Source: Heterodera schachtii
Lineage: Eukaryota; Nematoda; Chromadorea; Rhabditida; Heteroderidae
Assembly (NCBI GenBank): GCA_023374025.1
Contig: SIJG01000013.1
Span: 1,186,602 to 1,250,601, forward strand
DNA: 64,000 bases
Reading direction: 5' to 3'
The notes under the pieces were generated by a model that saw nothing but the letters and a program-made list of their open reading frames with translations, ran no database searches and had not been told where the DNA came from. Both the position numbers and the translations under genes were made by a program. This document shows, piece after piece, positions 22,091 through 33,086 of this stretch (within the stretch, counting starts at the first letter, position 1; every line of letters begins with the position of its first letter).

Positions 22091-22636
22091 ATGAAATTAT
22101 GCCTATTATTCACTTAAAATGTTTTTTGATTGTCCTAATTAATATTAATTATGTTGGATCAGTGGATAAAAAATTGCAACAGAAATCATTTGATGAAATA
22201 TTTGGAGAAAAATGTGAAGAAAAGAAAGAAGAAAATTTGGAAGAAAAAATTGCAAAATATTACAAAATTAAAGAAAAAATAATGGAAAAAGGAAGAAAAT
22301 ATTCAACAAAAGAACGGACTAAAATTGAAGAAAAAATAGCGAAAAAAAGGACAAACAGTAAATATATTAAAACATGGATTAAAGAATTTGGTCTTTTAAA
22401 AACTCAAGTCTTACAAATCAAAAAGTGATGAACAAAAGTTAGAAATTATACAAAAATTCATTGAAATGAAAAACGAATACAAAGAAAAAAGAAAATATTC
22501 AACCAAAGAATGGAAAAAAATTATGAAGAAATTGGCAACAAAATTGGAGTAAGCCGTGGGAAAATTGAAAATTGGAAGAAAAAATTTGGTATTAGCAAGA
22601 AGAGAATAATGGAGAAAGAAAAAATGGAAAAAATGA
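22091..22636 (+). pseudogene. Secreted triple-HTH pseudogene, 3'-truncated (copy H4)
   Basis: The ATG at 22091 starts M-K-L-C-L-L-F-T and hits TAA. The signal peptide continues in another frame (F-L-I-V-L-I-N-I-N-Y-V-G-S-V-D-K-K), followed by the F-D-E-I-F-G-E-K block and a shortened HTH1. HTH2 is readable at 22510-22636 (I-G-N-K-I-G-V-S-R-G-K-I-E-N-W-K-K-K-F-G). The copy stops abruptly at about 22636, where unrelated GC-richer DNA begins. Several frame changes and the truncation make it a pseudogene. Confidence 0.8.
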
Positions 22637-22745
22637 CCAATTCGAACTTTTCCACATTCGGAAGCGACGGCACATGGGAGGTTTGCTGGCCTGCTTGTGC
22701 CGCGTTTTGATGTGCTTCAAGCAGTTGCCTAACCATGTCCATCAA
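22637..22745 (-). pseudogene. Unrecognised GC-richer fragment, possibly gag-like
   Basis: On the minus strand this reads M-M-D-M-V-R-Q-L-L-E-A-H-Q-N-A-A-Q, then V-P-S-L-P-N-V-E-K-F-E. That loosely recalls the glutamine-rich start of retrotransposon Gag proteins, which often leads to a P-x-x-x-x-F segment. It is too short to name. It abuts the truncated end of copy H4, so it may mark an insertion or rearrangement junction. Confidence 0.3.
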
Positions 22746-23480
22746 ACTGTTAAACAGTGCCTAACTATTAACAGGAAACGACCAAGAATGTTTAGGAACG
22801 ACCAAGAAGTTTAATGTCGCCTTTTTTTTCTGTTCCGATTTGGTTAATTTGAGTGATTAAAAATATAATTAAAACTAATAATAGGTGGAGTTTCATTTTA
22901 TCTAAAAATTCTCAAAAATTATTGTATTTATTTTTCTCGAAAATACAATTTTAATATTTATTTATATTTTATACATGGCAAAACATCACAACTCTATTGA
23001 TTTTCATAGAAATCAGAAAAGCTTACTTAATCTAAGATAAATAATATTATGATTTATTTAATTTTATTCTATTGAACAAATATTTAGCAAGAATCAGTGA
23101 AATAATGAGTACATTTAAATATATTTTCTTCGCATAACTAATTAACTATTTTATAATAAATTTTAAACTTCGGAATTTTATATAAATATAAAATCCTCCA
23201 CATTGAATGTCCGCGAATATTTCATCGAAAATTTCTTTGTTTCAATTTTTTCTCTTCTGCTATCCAACATAATTACTATTAATTATGATGATCAAAAGTA
23301 CATATAAAGAAAATTTTAATAAAATTTTCTCTGTTATTTACAACCAATTCCAAATTGTTTCTTCCAATTAATAATTGTTCTATTGCCAACTCCGATTCTC
23401 ATAAAAATTTATTCGTTTTTGGTTTGTTGCTTTTTGTATTTTTTGATTGAAGTTCAATTTTTAATTCCATTTTTGAATAC

Positions 23481-23900
23481 CGTGGTTGGTCGACAGACGA
23501 AAAGTGCAAATTTGGCGACCGACGAAAAGAGCAATGCTAAATTTTTGACTAAATCAACTCATAACTTTCTTCAGACTTAACTAAATTGTACAATCTTGAT
23601 ATCATACGATAGCCCTTGGATTGCATTATTAGCTTGCCAAATTTCAAAAAATTTTATTGTTTTTCAAAAGTTATGACAATTTTTCCAGTTGTTTGGTTTC
23701 AACTTTTGAAAAACTTAATAAAAATTTTTGAAATTTGGCAAGCTTATAACTTAATCAAAGGGCTATCGTATGATATCAAGATTGTTACAATTTGGTTGAG
23801 TCTGAAGAAAGTTATGAGTTGATTTAGTCAAAAATTTAGCAAATTTTGCACTCTTCTTCGGTCGACCAAATTTGCACTTTTCGTCGGTTGTCATAGCACC
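23481..23900. mobile_element. Foldback element, 420 bp, with 9-bp target duplication
   Basis: Two arms of about 200 bp are inverted repeats (GACGAAAAGTGCAAATTTGG at left, its complement at right; GATATCATACGATAGCCC is likewise mirrored). Perfect TTTGAATAC copies flank it (23472-23480, 23901-23909). The nearly continuous palindrome and the 9-bp duplication fit a non-autonomous Mutator-like or related foldback element. The ORFs inside are by-products of the palindrome. Confidence 0.8.
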
Positions 23901-24229
23901 TTTGAATACATATACAATATGTGCGATTTGTTCCAATTTTTTCGCTTTTCTCTAACCAATTTGTGTAATAAAGAGACTACCGAAACTATTAGATGCTTGA
24001 ATTCATTCAGAAATTAAAATTTTTTAAATTATTCAAACTGCTCAAATTTTTCCATAGATTTCATTTCCTCCAAAAAAAGATGCTAATGCATTAATTCTGT
24101 TTTAATAAATTATCCAGATTTTTGCATAGATCAAAAATTCTGTATTAGCCCAAAAAAATAATATTTTTAAATTTCAAAGCACAAATAAATCACTTTTCTG
24201 CTTCTGCTGTTCTCTGAAACATTTCTTTT

Positions 24230-24668
24230 CCTTTTGTTGCCTTTCTTTTAATGAATATTTTCTGTTTTGTTTATATTCATTTGCCATTTCAATGAATTTT
24301 TGTACAATTTCAAATTTTTCTTCATCACTTATTTGATTTATAACATTTATTTATTTTTTGATTTAGCCCTAATTCTTTAATCCATGTTTTAATATATTTA
24401 CTGTTTGTCCTTTTTTTCGCTATTTTTGAATTAATTTTATTCCATTCCCTGAATATTTTCTTCCTTTTTCCTTTATTTTTTCTTTTATTTTGTAATATTT
24501 TGCAATTTTTTCTTCCAAATTTTCTTCTTTCTTTTCTTCCCATTTTTCTCCAAATATTTCATCAAATGTTTTCTGTTGCAATTTTTTATTATCCACTGGC
24601 CTAACATAATTAATATTATCTAAGACGATCAAAAATGAAATAAAATAAAATATTTGGCATAATTTCAT
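24230..24668 (-). pseudogene. Secreted triple-HTH pseudogene (copy H5)
   Basis: From the ATG at 24668: signal peptide M-K-L-C-Q-I-F-Y-F-I-S-F-L-I-V-L, then K-K-L-Q-Q-K-T-F-D-E-I-F-G-E-K-W. The frame shifts at about 24450, where K-Y-S should be followed by x-K-E-W; HTH1 continues in the next frame with a short deletion (I-A-K-K-R-T-N-S-K-Y-I-K-T-W-I-K-E-L). The remainder fades out before HTH2 (E-Y-K-Q-N-R-K-Y-S-L-K-E is still visible near 24250). It has the standard 5' flank on its right side. Confidence 0.75.
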
Positions 24669-25399
24669 TTTAAAGAAGAGATATTTCTAAAAACAAATTA
24701 AATGTTAAAACATTAAAAAATGAAATTGTTATTTAATTTATTCCTGGCAAACACATTATAATTAATATATTTTTTCACTAATTAATAATAAATATTTCTA
24801 AGTAAATTATAATTAAATAAAAGTAATTCTACGTTTAAATAAACATTTTGTTCTACTGATCAATAAAAAAAATTTTATTCACTAATTCATTGCAATTTTG
24901 ATGACAAAAGTAGGGTTAGAAATATTATTATTCAAAAATACTTATTTACAAATGCATAATATTTATTTTTAAAAATGTTCAAATAATAAATCGCCAAGTA
25001 AAGAAAAAAACTTTTTAATAAAAAATCGGAAAATTTCATGATTATACAAAAAAAAAAGTGCAAAAAATGTTATCACATTTTTAATTTTATCTTTTTCGGT
25101 GGGGGGTCAAAAAAATTATAAGCATTAAACATGCAATGTTTTTGCCATGTTCATCATTAGGGCGAGGATTTTTAGGGGCAAAAAATTCGCAAAATAGGGG
25201 CGAAAATATGTTCGAAAAAGTTTGTGAAATTATTAAATTATTACATAAAGTCCAGTAAAAATTTTAAGTCATTAAAATGCAATTTAACATACATTAATTT
25301 GATATATTTGTGTAGCCCATAAATGGTTATTATTTGGAAAATCCCAGAACATTTCATAGAAAAAATTTATAAAATTAATTGAAAAAGAACAAGCAAATC

Positions 25400-25747
25400 A
25401 CTCTTTTTCATCTCCAAATTGTTTCTTCCATTTATAAATGCTTTTTCTACCAATTTCCATCATTTTGGCAAATTTTTGCACCTTTTCTATCTTTTCTTCA
25501 TTCGCTATTATTTATAGTTTTTTTTTTGTAATTTTTGATTAAGGCCCAATTCTTTATTTTTTTTTAATTTTATAATATTTTTGAATTATTTTTCTTTTAT
25601 TCTGCTCATTTCGTTCTTTTTTTTTCTTTTTCTTCCCGTTTTTCTCCAAATATTTTATAAATGATTTTTGTTATAATTTTTTATCCACTGATCTAACATA
25701 ATTAATATTAATTAGGACGATCAAATTAAAATTAGGCAAAATTTCAT
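25400..25747 (-). pseudogene. Secreted triple-HTH relic (copy H6)
   Basis: A very decayed copy. From the ATG at 25747 the family signal peptide and N-I-N-Y-V-R-S-V-D-K-K are recognisable with stops, followed by remnants of the F-G-E-K block. At the 3' end a W-K-K-Q-F-G-D-E string is still visible near 25410. The internal HTH repeats are mostly deleted. Its 5' flank is interrupted by the GACCCGACATTTGGGG minisatellite at 25845. Confidence 0.6.
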
Positions 25748-25844
25748 TTTAAAGATGAAATATATTTCTAAAAATAAACTAAATTTAAAACATTAAAAAA
25801 TATTTATTAATTTAATATGACAGGATATTTTTCATGGCAAATAC

Positions 25845-26156
25845 GGCTACCCGACTTTTGGGGACCCGACACTTGGGGACCCGACATTTGGGGACCCGAC
25901 TTTTTGGGACCCGGCACTTAGGGAACCCGACATTTGGGGACCCGACTTTTGGGGACCCGACACTTAGGGAACCCGACATTTGGGGATTCCGACATTTGGG
26001 GATCCCGACACTTGGGGACCCGACATTTGGGGATTCCGACATTTGGGGACCCGACATTTGGGGACAAGACGACATTTGTGGACCCGACACTTAGGGAACC
26101 CGATGACCCGACACTTAGGGAACCCGACATTTGGGGACCCGACGACACATGGGGAT
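25845..26156. repeat. Minisatellite GGGGACCCGACATTT (~18 bp)
   Basis: About 17 units of GGGGACCCGACATTTG or close variants (ACTT, AACCCGACA, GATTCCGACATTT). It sits in the 5' flank of copy H6, directly after the TTTTTCATGGCAAATAC string. The same motif occurs as a short array at 50767-50836 in the 5' flank of copy H18. Long ORFs on both strands are translation of the repeat. Confidence 0.85.
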
Positions 26157-26586
26157 TTTCATAAAGCAAAAAAAAAAAAAATTTAAATTTAATTTAACCC
26201 AGAATTAGACAAATTTACGTCTGCTTTAGCCAGATTAATTCAATTGCAGAAAAGACAAAATAATATTTTTTAAATTGACTCTGTTTCCGGAATGAGATTT
26301 GCTTTGCAAGTGAGTCATAAAACAATTTATTTGTTAAAATTAATTTAAAGCACCGAACAAACTCAGATAAGATGATCTCGGCTTGAATACATGAAAAACG
26401 GTAAAACTTTATTTTTTTCTGAAAATGAATGTTCACATATAAGATCTTTTTTCAATGAATGAAAATTTTTTGGACAAATAAATTCGATTTTTCTTTGTTT
26501 CCGATTTTTTGTTGAAACAAAAAATTCCAATTTTGAAGGTGATGATCGGGGAGGGAATCAACGCAATTTCTTAAAATCTTCCGTTT

Positions 26587-27270
26587 TTAATTCTCAAACA
26601 TTTCTTCCTCATATTTTTTCTTCCAATTACAAATATTCGCATTTGAAGTGTTCACAATTTTAGCAATTTCATTATCACTCATTTTTGGATTTTCATTTTT
26701 TAATTGCCAATAAATATTCATTTTCTCCATTTTTTCTTCTTCCGTTATTCTTTTCTTGCTAATTGCAAATTGTTTCTTCCATTTTATAATTGTAGTTTTG
26801 CTAATTCCAATTTTCTTACAAATTTCGTCATAATTTTGGTACCATTCATTGTGCGAATATTTCCTTTTTTGCCTATATTCTTTGGTCATTTCAATAAATT
26901 TCTGCACAATTAAAATTTTTTGTTCATCAGTTTTTGATTTATAGTTTTTCATTATTTTTTGATTGAGCCCTAATTCTTTAATCCATTCATAAATTTTGAT
27001 TCGATTTGTCTCCAATTTTTTCGCTATTTTCTGTTCAATTTTAACCCATTCTTTTGTTGAATATTTCTTTCCTTTCTCCTTTATTTTCTCTTTTATTTTA
27101 TAATATTTTTCAATTATTTCTATTTTTTCTTCGAATTTTTCTTTTTCTTCCCATTTTTCTCCAAATATTTCATCAAATGATTTCTGTTGCCATTTTTTAT
27201 CCACTGATTCAACGTGATTAACGAAGATCAAAAAAACATTTAAAGAGAATAATAATAAGCATAATTTCAT
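26587..27270 (-). CDS. Secreted triple-HTH protein, intact copy (H7), 227 aa
   Basis: An uninterrupted frame. Residues 1 to about 22 form a signal peptide (M-K-L-C-L-L-L-F-S-L-N-V-F-L-I-F-V, then N-H-V-E-S). Residues 27-41 hold W-Q-Q-K-S-F-D-E-I-F-G-E-K-W. HTH1 is at about 66-102 (K-K-Y-S-T-K-E-W ... I-A-K-K-L-E-T-N-R-I-K-I-Y-E-W-I-K-E-L-G-L). HTH2 is at 136-170 (R-K-Y-S-H-N-E-W ... I-C-K-K-I-G-I-S-K-T-T-I-I-K-W-K-K-Q-F). HTH3 is at 193-220 (N-P-K-M-S-D-N-E-I-A-K-I-V-N-T-S-N-A-N-I-C-N-W-K-K). It ends E-E-M-F-E-N. The 5' flank is complete, with a TATA-like element at about 27892-27918, and the 3' flank is of the CCCTCCCCGATCA class. This is the best reference copy for the main subfamily. Function unknown; secretion and nucleic-acid binding are predictions. 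Confidence 0.85.
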   Translation of the reverse strand: MKLCLLLFSLNVFLIFVNHVESVDKKWQQKSFDEIFGEKWEEKEKFEEKIEIIEKYYKIKEKIKEKGKKYSTKEWVKIEQKIAKKLETNRIKIYEWIKELGLNQKIMKNYKSKTDEQKILIVQKFIEMTKEYRQKRKYSHNEWYQNYDEICKKIGISKTTIIKWKKQFAISKKRITEEEKMEKMNIYWQLKNENPKMSDNEIAKIVNTSNANICNWKKKYEEEMFEN

Positions 27271-27891
27271 TTCAAAAGTGAAATATTTCTAAAACAAATA
27301 AATTTAAACATTAAAATGAATTTAGTATTTAATTTACAGCATATTATTCACGCCAAATACTTATTGAATAATAAATTTTTTCACTAATTATATAATAATA
27401 TTTTTAAATAAAATATAATGAAATAATAAATAAAAAATTCCTCGATTAAATAAACATTTTTATCCTTACTGATCAAAAATATTTTTGTTATTCTCTACTT
27501 TCTTTGCAATTTCAATTACAAGAGTAGAGTAGAAATTAATTATTTAAATAATTTTCTTATTTACAAATGCCTAATATATTTTGTCAATGTTAAATATTCC
27601 GAAGTAATAAAAGAAAATTTTTAATGAAAAATCGGATATTTTCCTGATAAGCGTGCAAAAATCATTTGTAATTACTGCTTATTATCTTGATAACTAATAG
27701 AAAAGATTTTTTAAACACAAATAAAACTGATTATATTAGAATACTGATTTGATTTAAAAAGATTGAAAATCCAATTTCAATTAGACATCCAATTCATTGA
27801 ATATTCTAGGCTTTATCTTAATTGTACAGTTTGGTTAAATTTGGGCAAACAAAATTAAAAATTTTTGAAAAACAAAAATAAATGATTTGTG

Positions 27892-27918
27892 CCGAAGCGG
27901 ATTATATAGACAGAAAAT
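27892..27918 (-). promoter_or_regulatory. TATA-like element in the 5' flank of H7
   Basis: On the minus strand CTGTCTATATAATCCGCTTC, about 620 bp upstream of the H7 ATG. The same string recurs at comparable distance upstream of other copies (33063, 37871, 56311), embedded in more variable DNA. A core promoter is a reasonable reading, implying a long 5' leader or a leader intron ending at the TTTTTAG before the ATG. Confidence 0.5.
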
Positions 27919-28059
27919 GCAAAATTAGAACAAAACACCAAAATATGGACCAATTATATGTAAAAACTAAAAATGGATCACATAATAAATAATACGATTT
28001 GATAAAAAATTGCAAATTATTATGTAATAATTATGTAAACAATAAATATTTAAAAAAAT

Positions 28060-28740
28060 TATAATTACAATAATAAAATAAAGTAATTCTACGTTTAAAT
28101 AAACCTTTTTATCCCTACTGATCAAAAATATTTTTTTTCTTCCCTATTTCATTGCAATTTTGATGATCAGTAGAGGAGAAATATAATTATTCAAAAATTA
28201 TTCTTATTTACAAATGCCTAATATTTATTTTAAATACTCAAATAATAAATCGCCAAGTAAAGAAAAAAATTTTTATTAAAAAATCGGATAATTTCCTGAT
28301 TATGCAAAAATCGTGCAAAAAATCTTATATCATTTTCTTTTAAAAAAGAAATAATGAAAAAAATTTTTGTTAATTTTTGGATGATTTTTTCGCTAAATTT
28401 TAATTTTTCTTTTTACTTTTTATTTGTTGATTCAATTGGATTAATTAGGGTAATTAAAATTAAATTGAATAAAATAATCGTAATAATTTCATTTTGTTTG
28501 AAAATTCTCAAAATAAATTGTATCTTTTTTTTCAAAAATAAAATTTTAACATTAATATGCTTTTTATACATGACAAAAATAGCAATTCTACTGATTTCTT
28601 AGAAAGCAGAAAAATTACCAATCGGAAATATTTAATATTAAATAAATATTTCATTAAATTTTATCCTACTGAACAAATATTTACAAGAATAAAGAAAAAT
28701 AATTATTAAATTGGAAATATAATTTTCCTTTCAAAATAAC
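28060..28740 (-). repeat. Orphan copy of a family 5' flank
   Basis: On the minus strand this matches the 600 bp upstream of copy H19 (51280-51900). It includes a decayed signal-peptide relic (ATGAAATTATT... followed by ATTACCCTAATTAATCC), the TTACTTGGCGATTTATTATTT string, ATTAGGCATTTGT and the CTACTGATCATCAAAATTGC block. No HTH coding part follows it, so it is a detached 5' unit. Confidence 0.55.
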
Positions 28741-30685
28741 AAATTAAATATTTGTACTAAAAAACACCATTTTGGCCACATTTCTTTGAAATAGTTCTTT
28801 TGGCTCTAAAAAAAAGCCACAAAAATAGGCACTAAAAATGGAAAATAGGCACTAAAAAAGGAAAAATAGGCACTAAAAAGCTCAAATTTAGGTGAGAGGG
28901 TGTAAAAGCGTAAAATTTATCCAAAACCGAAAAATTAAGCTAAATCAATATTGAACATATATAATATTTAAAAAAATTCTTGTTTTTCTTGTTCGATTGG
29001 ACTCATAGAGTGCAATAGAGCCGTAGTTGGACCAAGAAATGCCTAAACAATGGGAACAAACTCAAATGCATCTGTCATTTGACGAGACTTTTGGCCACTC
29101 AAACGAAATCGCTTCGGCGCCGAAGTTTTGGGAAAAATACACCCCTAATGAGGTGTATTTTTCACTTTGAAAACTCGATCTTTAGGGGTGTGTTTTTCCC
29201 AAAACTTCGGGTAGATTATCCGAAGGCGAAGCTCGAAGCACGAAGCTCGAAGACTATCTAATTATCCCCCAGTCTCTGAGAAGGTTGAAAAATAATCCCC
29301 CATGGGGTATAAAAAGAGCATATACGGTATTTGTGTCAAAATTCATTCATAAAGAAATTAAATAATTCTAATAATTTAAGAGAATGTGGAATAAATTATA
29401 TTATTTTTAGAAAATTTTATTTAAATTTTTGCTTCATTTGAAAAATATTTTGATGATAAAATATATGCAATTTTTCTAAATGCTTTTTGACTTTAATCCT
29501 ATAATTTTATGAAAAATCATTCATGTGCATATGCTTGATTTTTGCACTTTTTGCAATTTGCTCCGATTTATACTTTTTCGTGAATCGCGGGTATATTTGA
29601 ATTATCAATGCTTTAAACGTGAATTTATTTTTAAATGATAAACATTTTTGCCGAACACCAAATTTTTATGCTTTTTTCCAAATTTTTGTGCTTTTTTCAT
29701 GCTTATTTTGGAAATAAAAAAATAAACTAATTCACATAAAATACATATTTTTTATCCCTACGGATCAAATTTTTCCCTACTTTCATTACAAATTTTGATC
29801 ATCGGTAGAGTAGAAATATAATTATTTCTTAATTACTAGGGCTGGGAAATTTAGGTAAATACCTAAGTAGTATAACGCACATTAATCCGGTGTAAAATCC
29901 CCCCCCCCCTTCCTCCCCCTCCAATCCCGCTTCTTTCCCCTTCCTTGAAATTTCACCAAGTGTAGAGCGGTGAAAACTGAAGTGTAAAATAAAGTGATAT
30001 AGTAAACGAAAAGAAGAATAAATATGAAGATAAATTGAGAAGCATATGAGAAAGAAATACCATCAAAAGACTATTTTTACTTAATTTTAACTAATTCGAT
30101 CAATGTTGCTTTTTCATCAGGTGAACATATAATTAAACTATTAAATGATAAATTATTTAAAAATTGACTAGTTAAATAAACAAACGCATATTTTTAATTC
30201 CATTAAAGCATAGGAACCAATTTATAAAATAACATAATAGAATCATAAAAAACGATTATTCGCCGAACAATGAGTTGTCAAAAAAAAAGCAATTAAAGCT
30301 GATTACAATGAAAAAAAGGGATACTTTTTGATATGTTTAGTGTAAGCGAACCAATTTTGGGCATCTTAAAATAACATAATCGAATTAAAAATGATCAATC
30401 GCCGAATCGGTGATATGACCAAGCAAATAAAGTTGATTGTTAACGAAAAATGTATATTTTTAAAACCCTTTAGAGTACGTGACCCAATTAGGTAACCTAT
30501 TAAATTTATTTATAAATGATTTATCGTTAAACGGAGGAACAAAAAAAAGTCATTAAATTACAATTAAAAATAGAAAATATAGGATAATCTAAGAGACAAA
30601 TGACCTAATTTTGTGAGAATATAAACCAAAAAAAATTGCAATGGTAATCATTAATTTTATATAATAATAAAACCTATTTACCAAT
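28741..30685. other. Repeat remnants before the JmjC gene, no gene
   Basis: This contains AATAGGCACTAAAAA repeats (28830-28885), an inverted repeat CCGAAGTTTTGGGAAAAATA / complement at about 29118-29210 with GAAGC repeats like those of the element at 55096, another minus-strand CTAC...GTAG flank block (29745-29815) and a C/T-rich run at 29898-29945. No reading frame is convincing. Confidence 0.5.
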
Positions 30686-32081
30686 ATGGCGCAAAAATAC
30701 GAAGAAATTGCCGGCGCGGTCACACTCGAACCTTCCGCAGAGGATTTGACAACGAAAATTGATAATTTTCTTGATAATATTTTATCAATTAACCTATGGG
30801 CCAGAATTATTGGTTTACTTAAGTTTAAAATACCGAACGACTATCTGCTCCCCTCATGCAAATTTAGCCCCAGGGAACGCGTATCTGTCCGGTGGATAGG
30901 CGCGAATAATTAACCGAACATTACTTTTTAGAACAGTTACACTCGTTAAGAAGCAGAACGGCTTTTACAAATTGAATAGGATGGCGGATAAACAGACAAC
31001 AGTAGGCCGGTATAGACTAGATTGAAACTGGCCACATGCACCTATCGACGTATATGAAAAGTAAAAAAAACATTAACAATTGAAAGACCAAATTCGGTTT
31101 AGAGTGTTTTGGAACGGTGCCGATGAAGATGAACGCGTATTTGAGTATGCTCAAGAACTGGAGCCGAAAGGAGCAGATGCTGATTGGAAGCCGTCGTTAG
31201 GAGCTTTGCTCAACCTACAACCGCTGAGCGAACAACAGGGCGGAATGGACACGCCAATTGAGGGAGTCACTTCTATATATGTCTACCTCCGACGTGCCGG
31301 CGGATTCTTTGCTCCTCATACGGAGAATGCGGAGCTTTTCAGCATCAGTTTACTATTACCGGAAATGGTGGAGCAAGATGGGTTTACTATTTGGTATCTG
31401 ACTTTGTGAAGAATCGATTGGGAAAAGTACAAGTTAAAGGTACTCAGTGCCTGCTGCCGATTTTGCTCGTTTCAAAAATTTGGCTGCTTCGGTCTTTGTC
31501 GAAGAATTTAGCACAGATCCTGAGTATCTTCGAGCAAAAGAAATATTAATTAACCCGGAAATTCTTCGAAAACACAATATCCGATGTGTTCGGACGGTAA
31601 ACGTTTGGGATTTAACATATATCTGGCACTGTGCTTAAGGTTCAAAGACAAGGAGAAGGAATCATAACCCTGCCTGGTGCTATTCACTTCGGGTTTTCAA
31701 CTGTTAGTTTAAATATTAGGTTGTCGAAAGCATTGGTGTGTTAAGGGTATCAACACCGCCATCGCGTGGAACGTAGGCCCGCTAAGCTGGGCTCCTTATG
31801 GATTAGATTCAAAGCCCGGTTGTTCCGACTATTATTATCCTGTGATCGACACTTTGGAGCTGATCAAAAAATATGTTCTCCAACAAACAGAAACAAACGG
31901 AAACGAAGAGATTGCGGCAAATAAATGGAACGAAATGACCAGCGAAATCACGAAATACCAAAAAGGATTTGACGGAATTTATCCTTTTGGGCGCCCTTCC
32001 TCTTCAACTGAAAGAGACGTCATACCCCTCAAATATATCCAAATTGACGGGCATTGGTTTCGTGCCGAAAATTTTATTTAA
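30686..32081 (+). CDS. JmjN/JmjC-domain protein (KDM4-like), very short introns
   Basis: Proposed exons: 30686-30891, 30932-31060, 31103-31393, 31440-31596, 31640-31702, 31746-32081. The introns are 40-46 nt, GT...AG, and each restores the JmjC reading frame. The JmjN-like start is followed by I-G-L-L-K-F-K-I-P. The JmjC core has I-E-G-V-T-S-I-Y-V-Y, the iron ligands H-T-E in F-F-A-P-H-T-E-N-A-E-L-F-S-I-S, then I-W-Y-S-V-P, A-K-E-I-L-I-N-P-E-I-L, R-T-V-Q-R-Q-G-E-G-I-I-T-L-P-G-A-I-H-F-G-F-S-T (second His) and A-I-A-W-N-V-G-P. Such proteins are Fe(II)/2-oxoglutarate histone demethylases. There is an in-frame TGA at 31023-31025 unless exon 2 uses an earlier donor. The 3' end is uncertain and may extend to about 32258. 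GC is clearly higher than in its neighbours. Confidence 0.75.
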
Positions 32082-32381
32082 AAAAATTCTGGAATATAAG
32101 AAGGAGTCTGATATCGATGTTGTAGTTGTAAGTGTTCGATAATTTATGATCTCGTGTCCCAATCCTACATAAATTTGCATCCTAATCATAATGAAACGGT
32201 TCATCAGTTTGAACCAGATCTTCGAATTGTTAATTTACCATACGATGTTTCTTTTTGAATTAAAAATGTTAAATAAATTTATTGGTCAACAAAATATTAA
32301 AAAAAACATTTGATGCCTAGTTTTTAATTCGTGCTCCATCTCTATATTCCTCTTGGCTTGGTTGCGATTCCTCGTCAAATC

Positions 32382-32640
32382 TGTTCATAATTGGAAGAAA
32401 CAATTTGGTGAAAAAATTTTGGAAGATTAAAATGGATGATTTTTTAAGAAATTCCTTTTGAGTCCCTCCCCGATCACTACCTTCAAAAATTGGAATTTTT
32501 ATTTCAACAAAAAATCGGAAATAAAAAAAAATCGAATTTATTTGTCCAAAAAATTTTCATTCATTGAAAAAAAGATCTTATGTGTCAACATTTATTTTTA
32601 GAAAAATATAGTTTTACCGTTTTTCATGTATAAAAAACAA
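32382..32640 (+). pseudogene. Secreted triple-HTH 3' fragment and flank (copy H8)
   Basis: Only the last codons of a family copy remain (V-H-N-W-K-K-Q-F-G-E-K-I-L-E-D, stop), followed by the CGGATGATTTTTTAAG, GAGTCCCTCCCCGATCAC type 3' flank shared with H7, H14 and H15. It directly follows the JmjC gene, so that gene lies between family fragments. Confidence 0.65.
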
Positions 32641-33062
32641 GAGCAATTTTCTAATTGTTTTTTATTTTTCTGTGTATAAAAAATAAAATATATTTTTAAG
32701 AATTAATGAAATTATTCTTTCATTGTTATTTTTAAAAATTGATTAATATTAAATAAAATTTCTGCAATATTCGAAAAATTTTAAGTGAATAAAGCTGGAA
32801 ATCGGCCCTTAAGCCTCCCTGGTCGAAATGTCATGGCCGGACGAATTATGCACTTCGGCTTTGATGGATGCTGAGGTGTCCTCTTGGCGATCGCTGATTT
32901 TCGAGCCCCATTTTGGCTTACTGGAGAATTGGCTTTTTGAATCTCATTTCCGCTCTAATATGTGTTAAAACAAAAAAAATTAGCCCTGATTATCATGTGA
33001 TCCTTTAATTTTTTGCCCATAATTAGGTCTATATTTTATGTTTAGTTTTTAATTTAGAATTT

Positions 33063-33086
33063 TCTATCTATATAAATCTGCTTCTG
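33063..33086 (+). promoter_or_regulatory. TATA-like element in the 5' flank of H9
   Basis: TCTATCTATATAAATCTGCT, about 680 bp upstream of the H9 ATG, equivalent to those at 27892 (minus), 37871 and 56311. Confidence 0.45.

Noticed and set aside
25812..26186. Long ORFs on both strands with G-T-R-H-L-G or P-Q-M-S-G repeats
   Set aside because: They are translations of the GACCCGACATTTGGGG minisatellite in several frames, with no start context.
28354..28602. 82-residue hydrophobic ORF on plus
   Set aside because: It is the antisense of a decayed family 5' flank with a signal-peptide relic.
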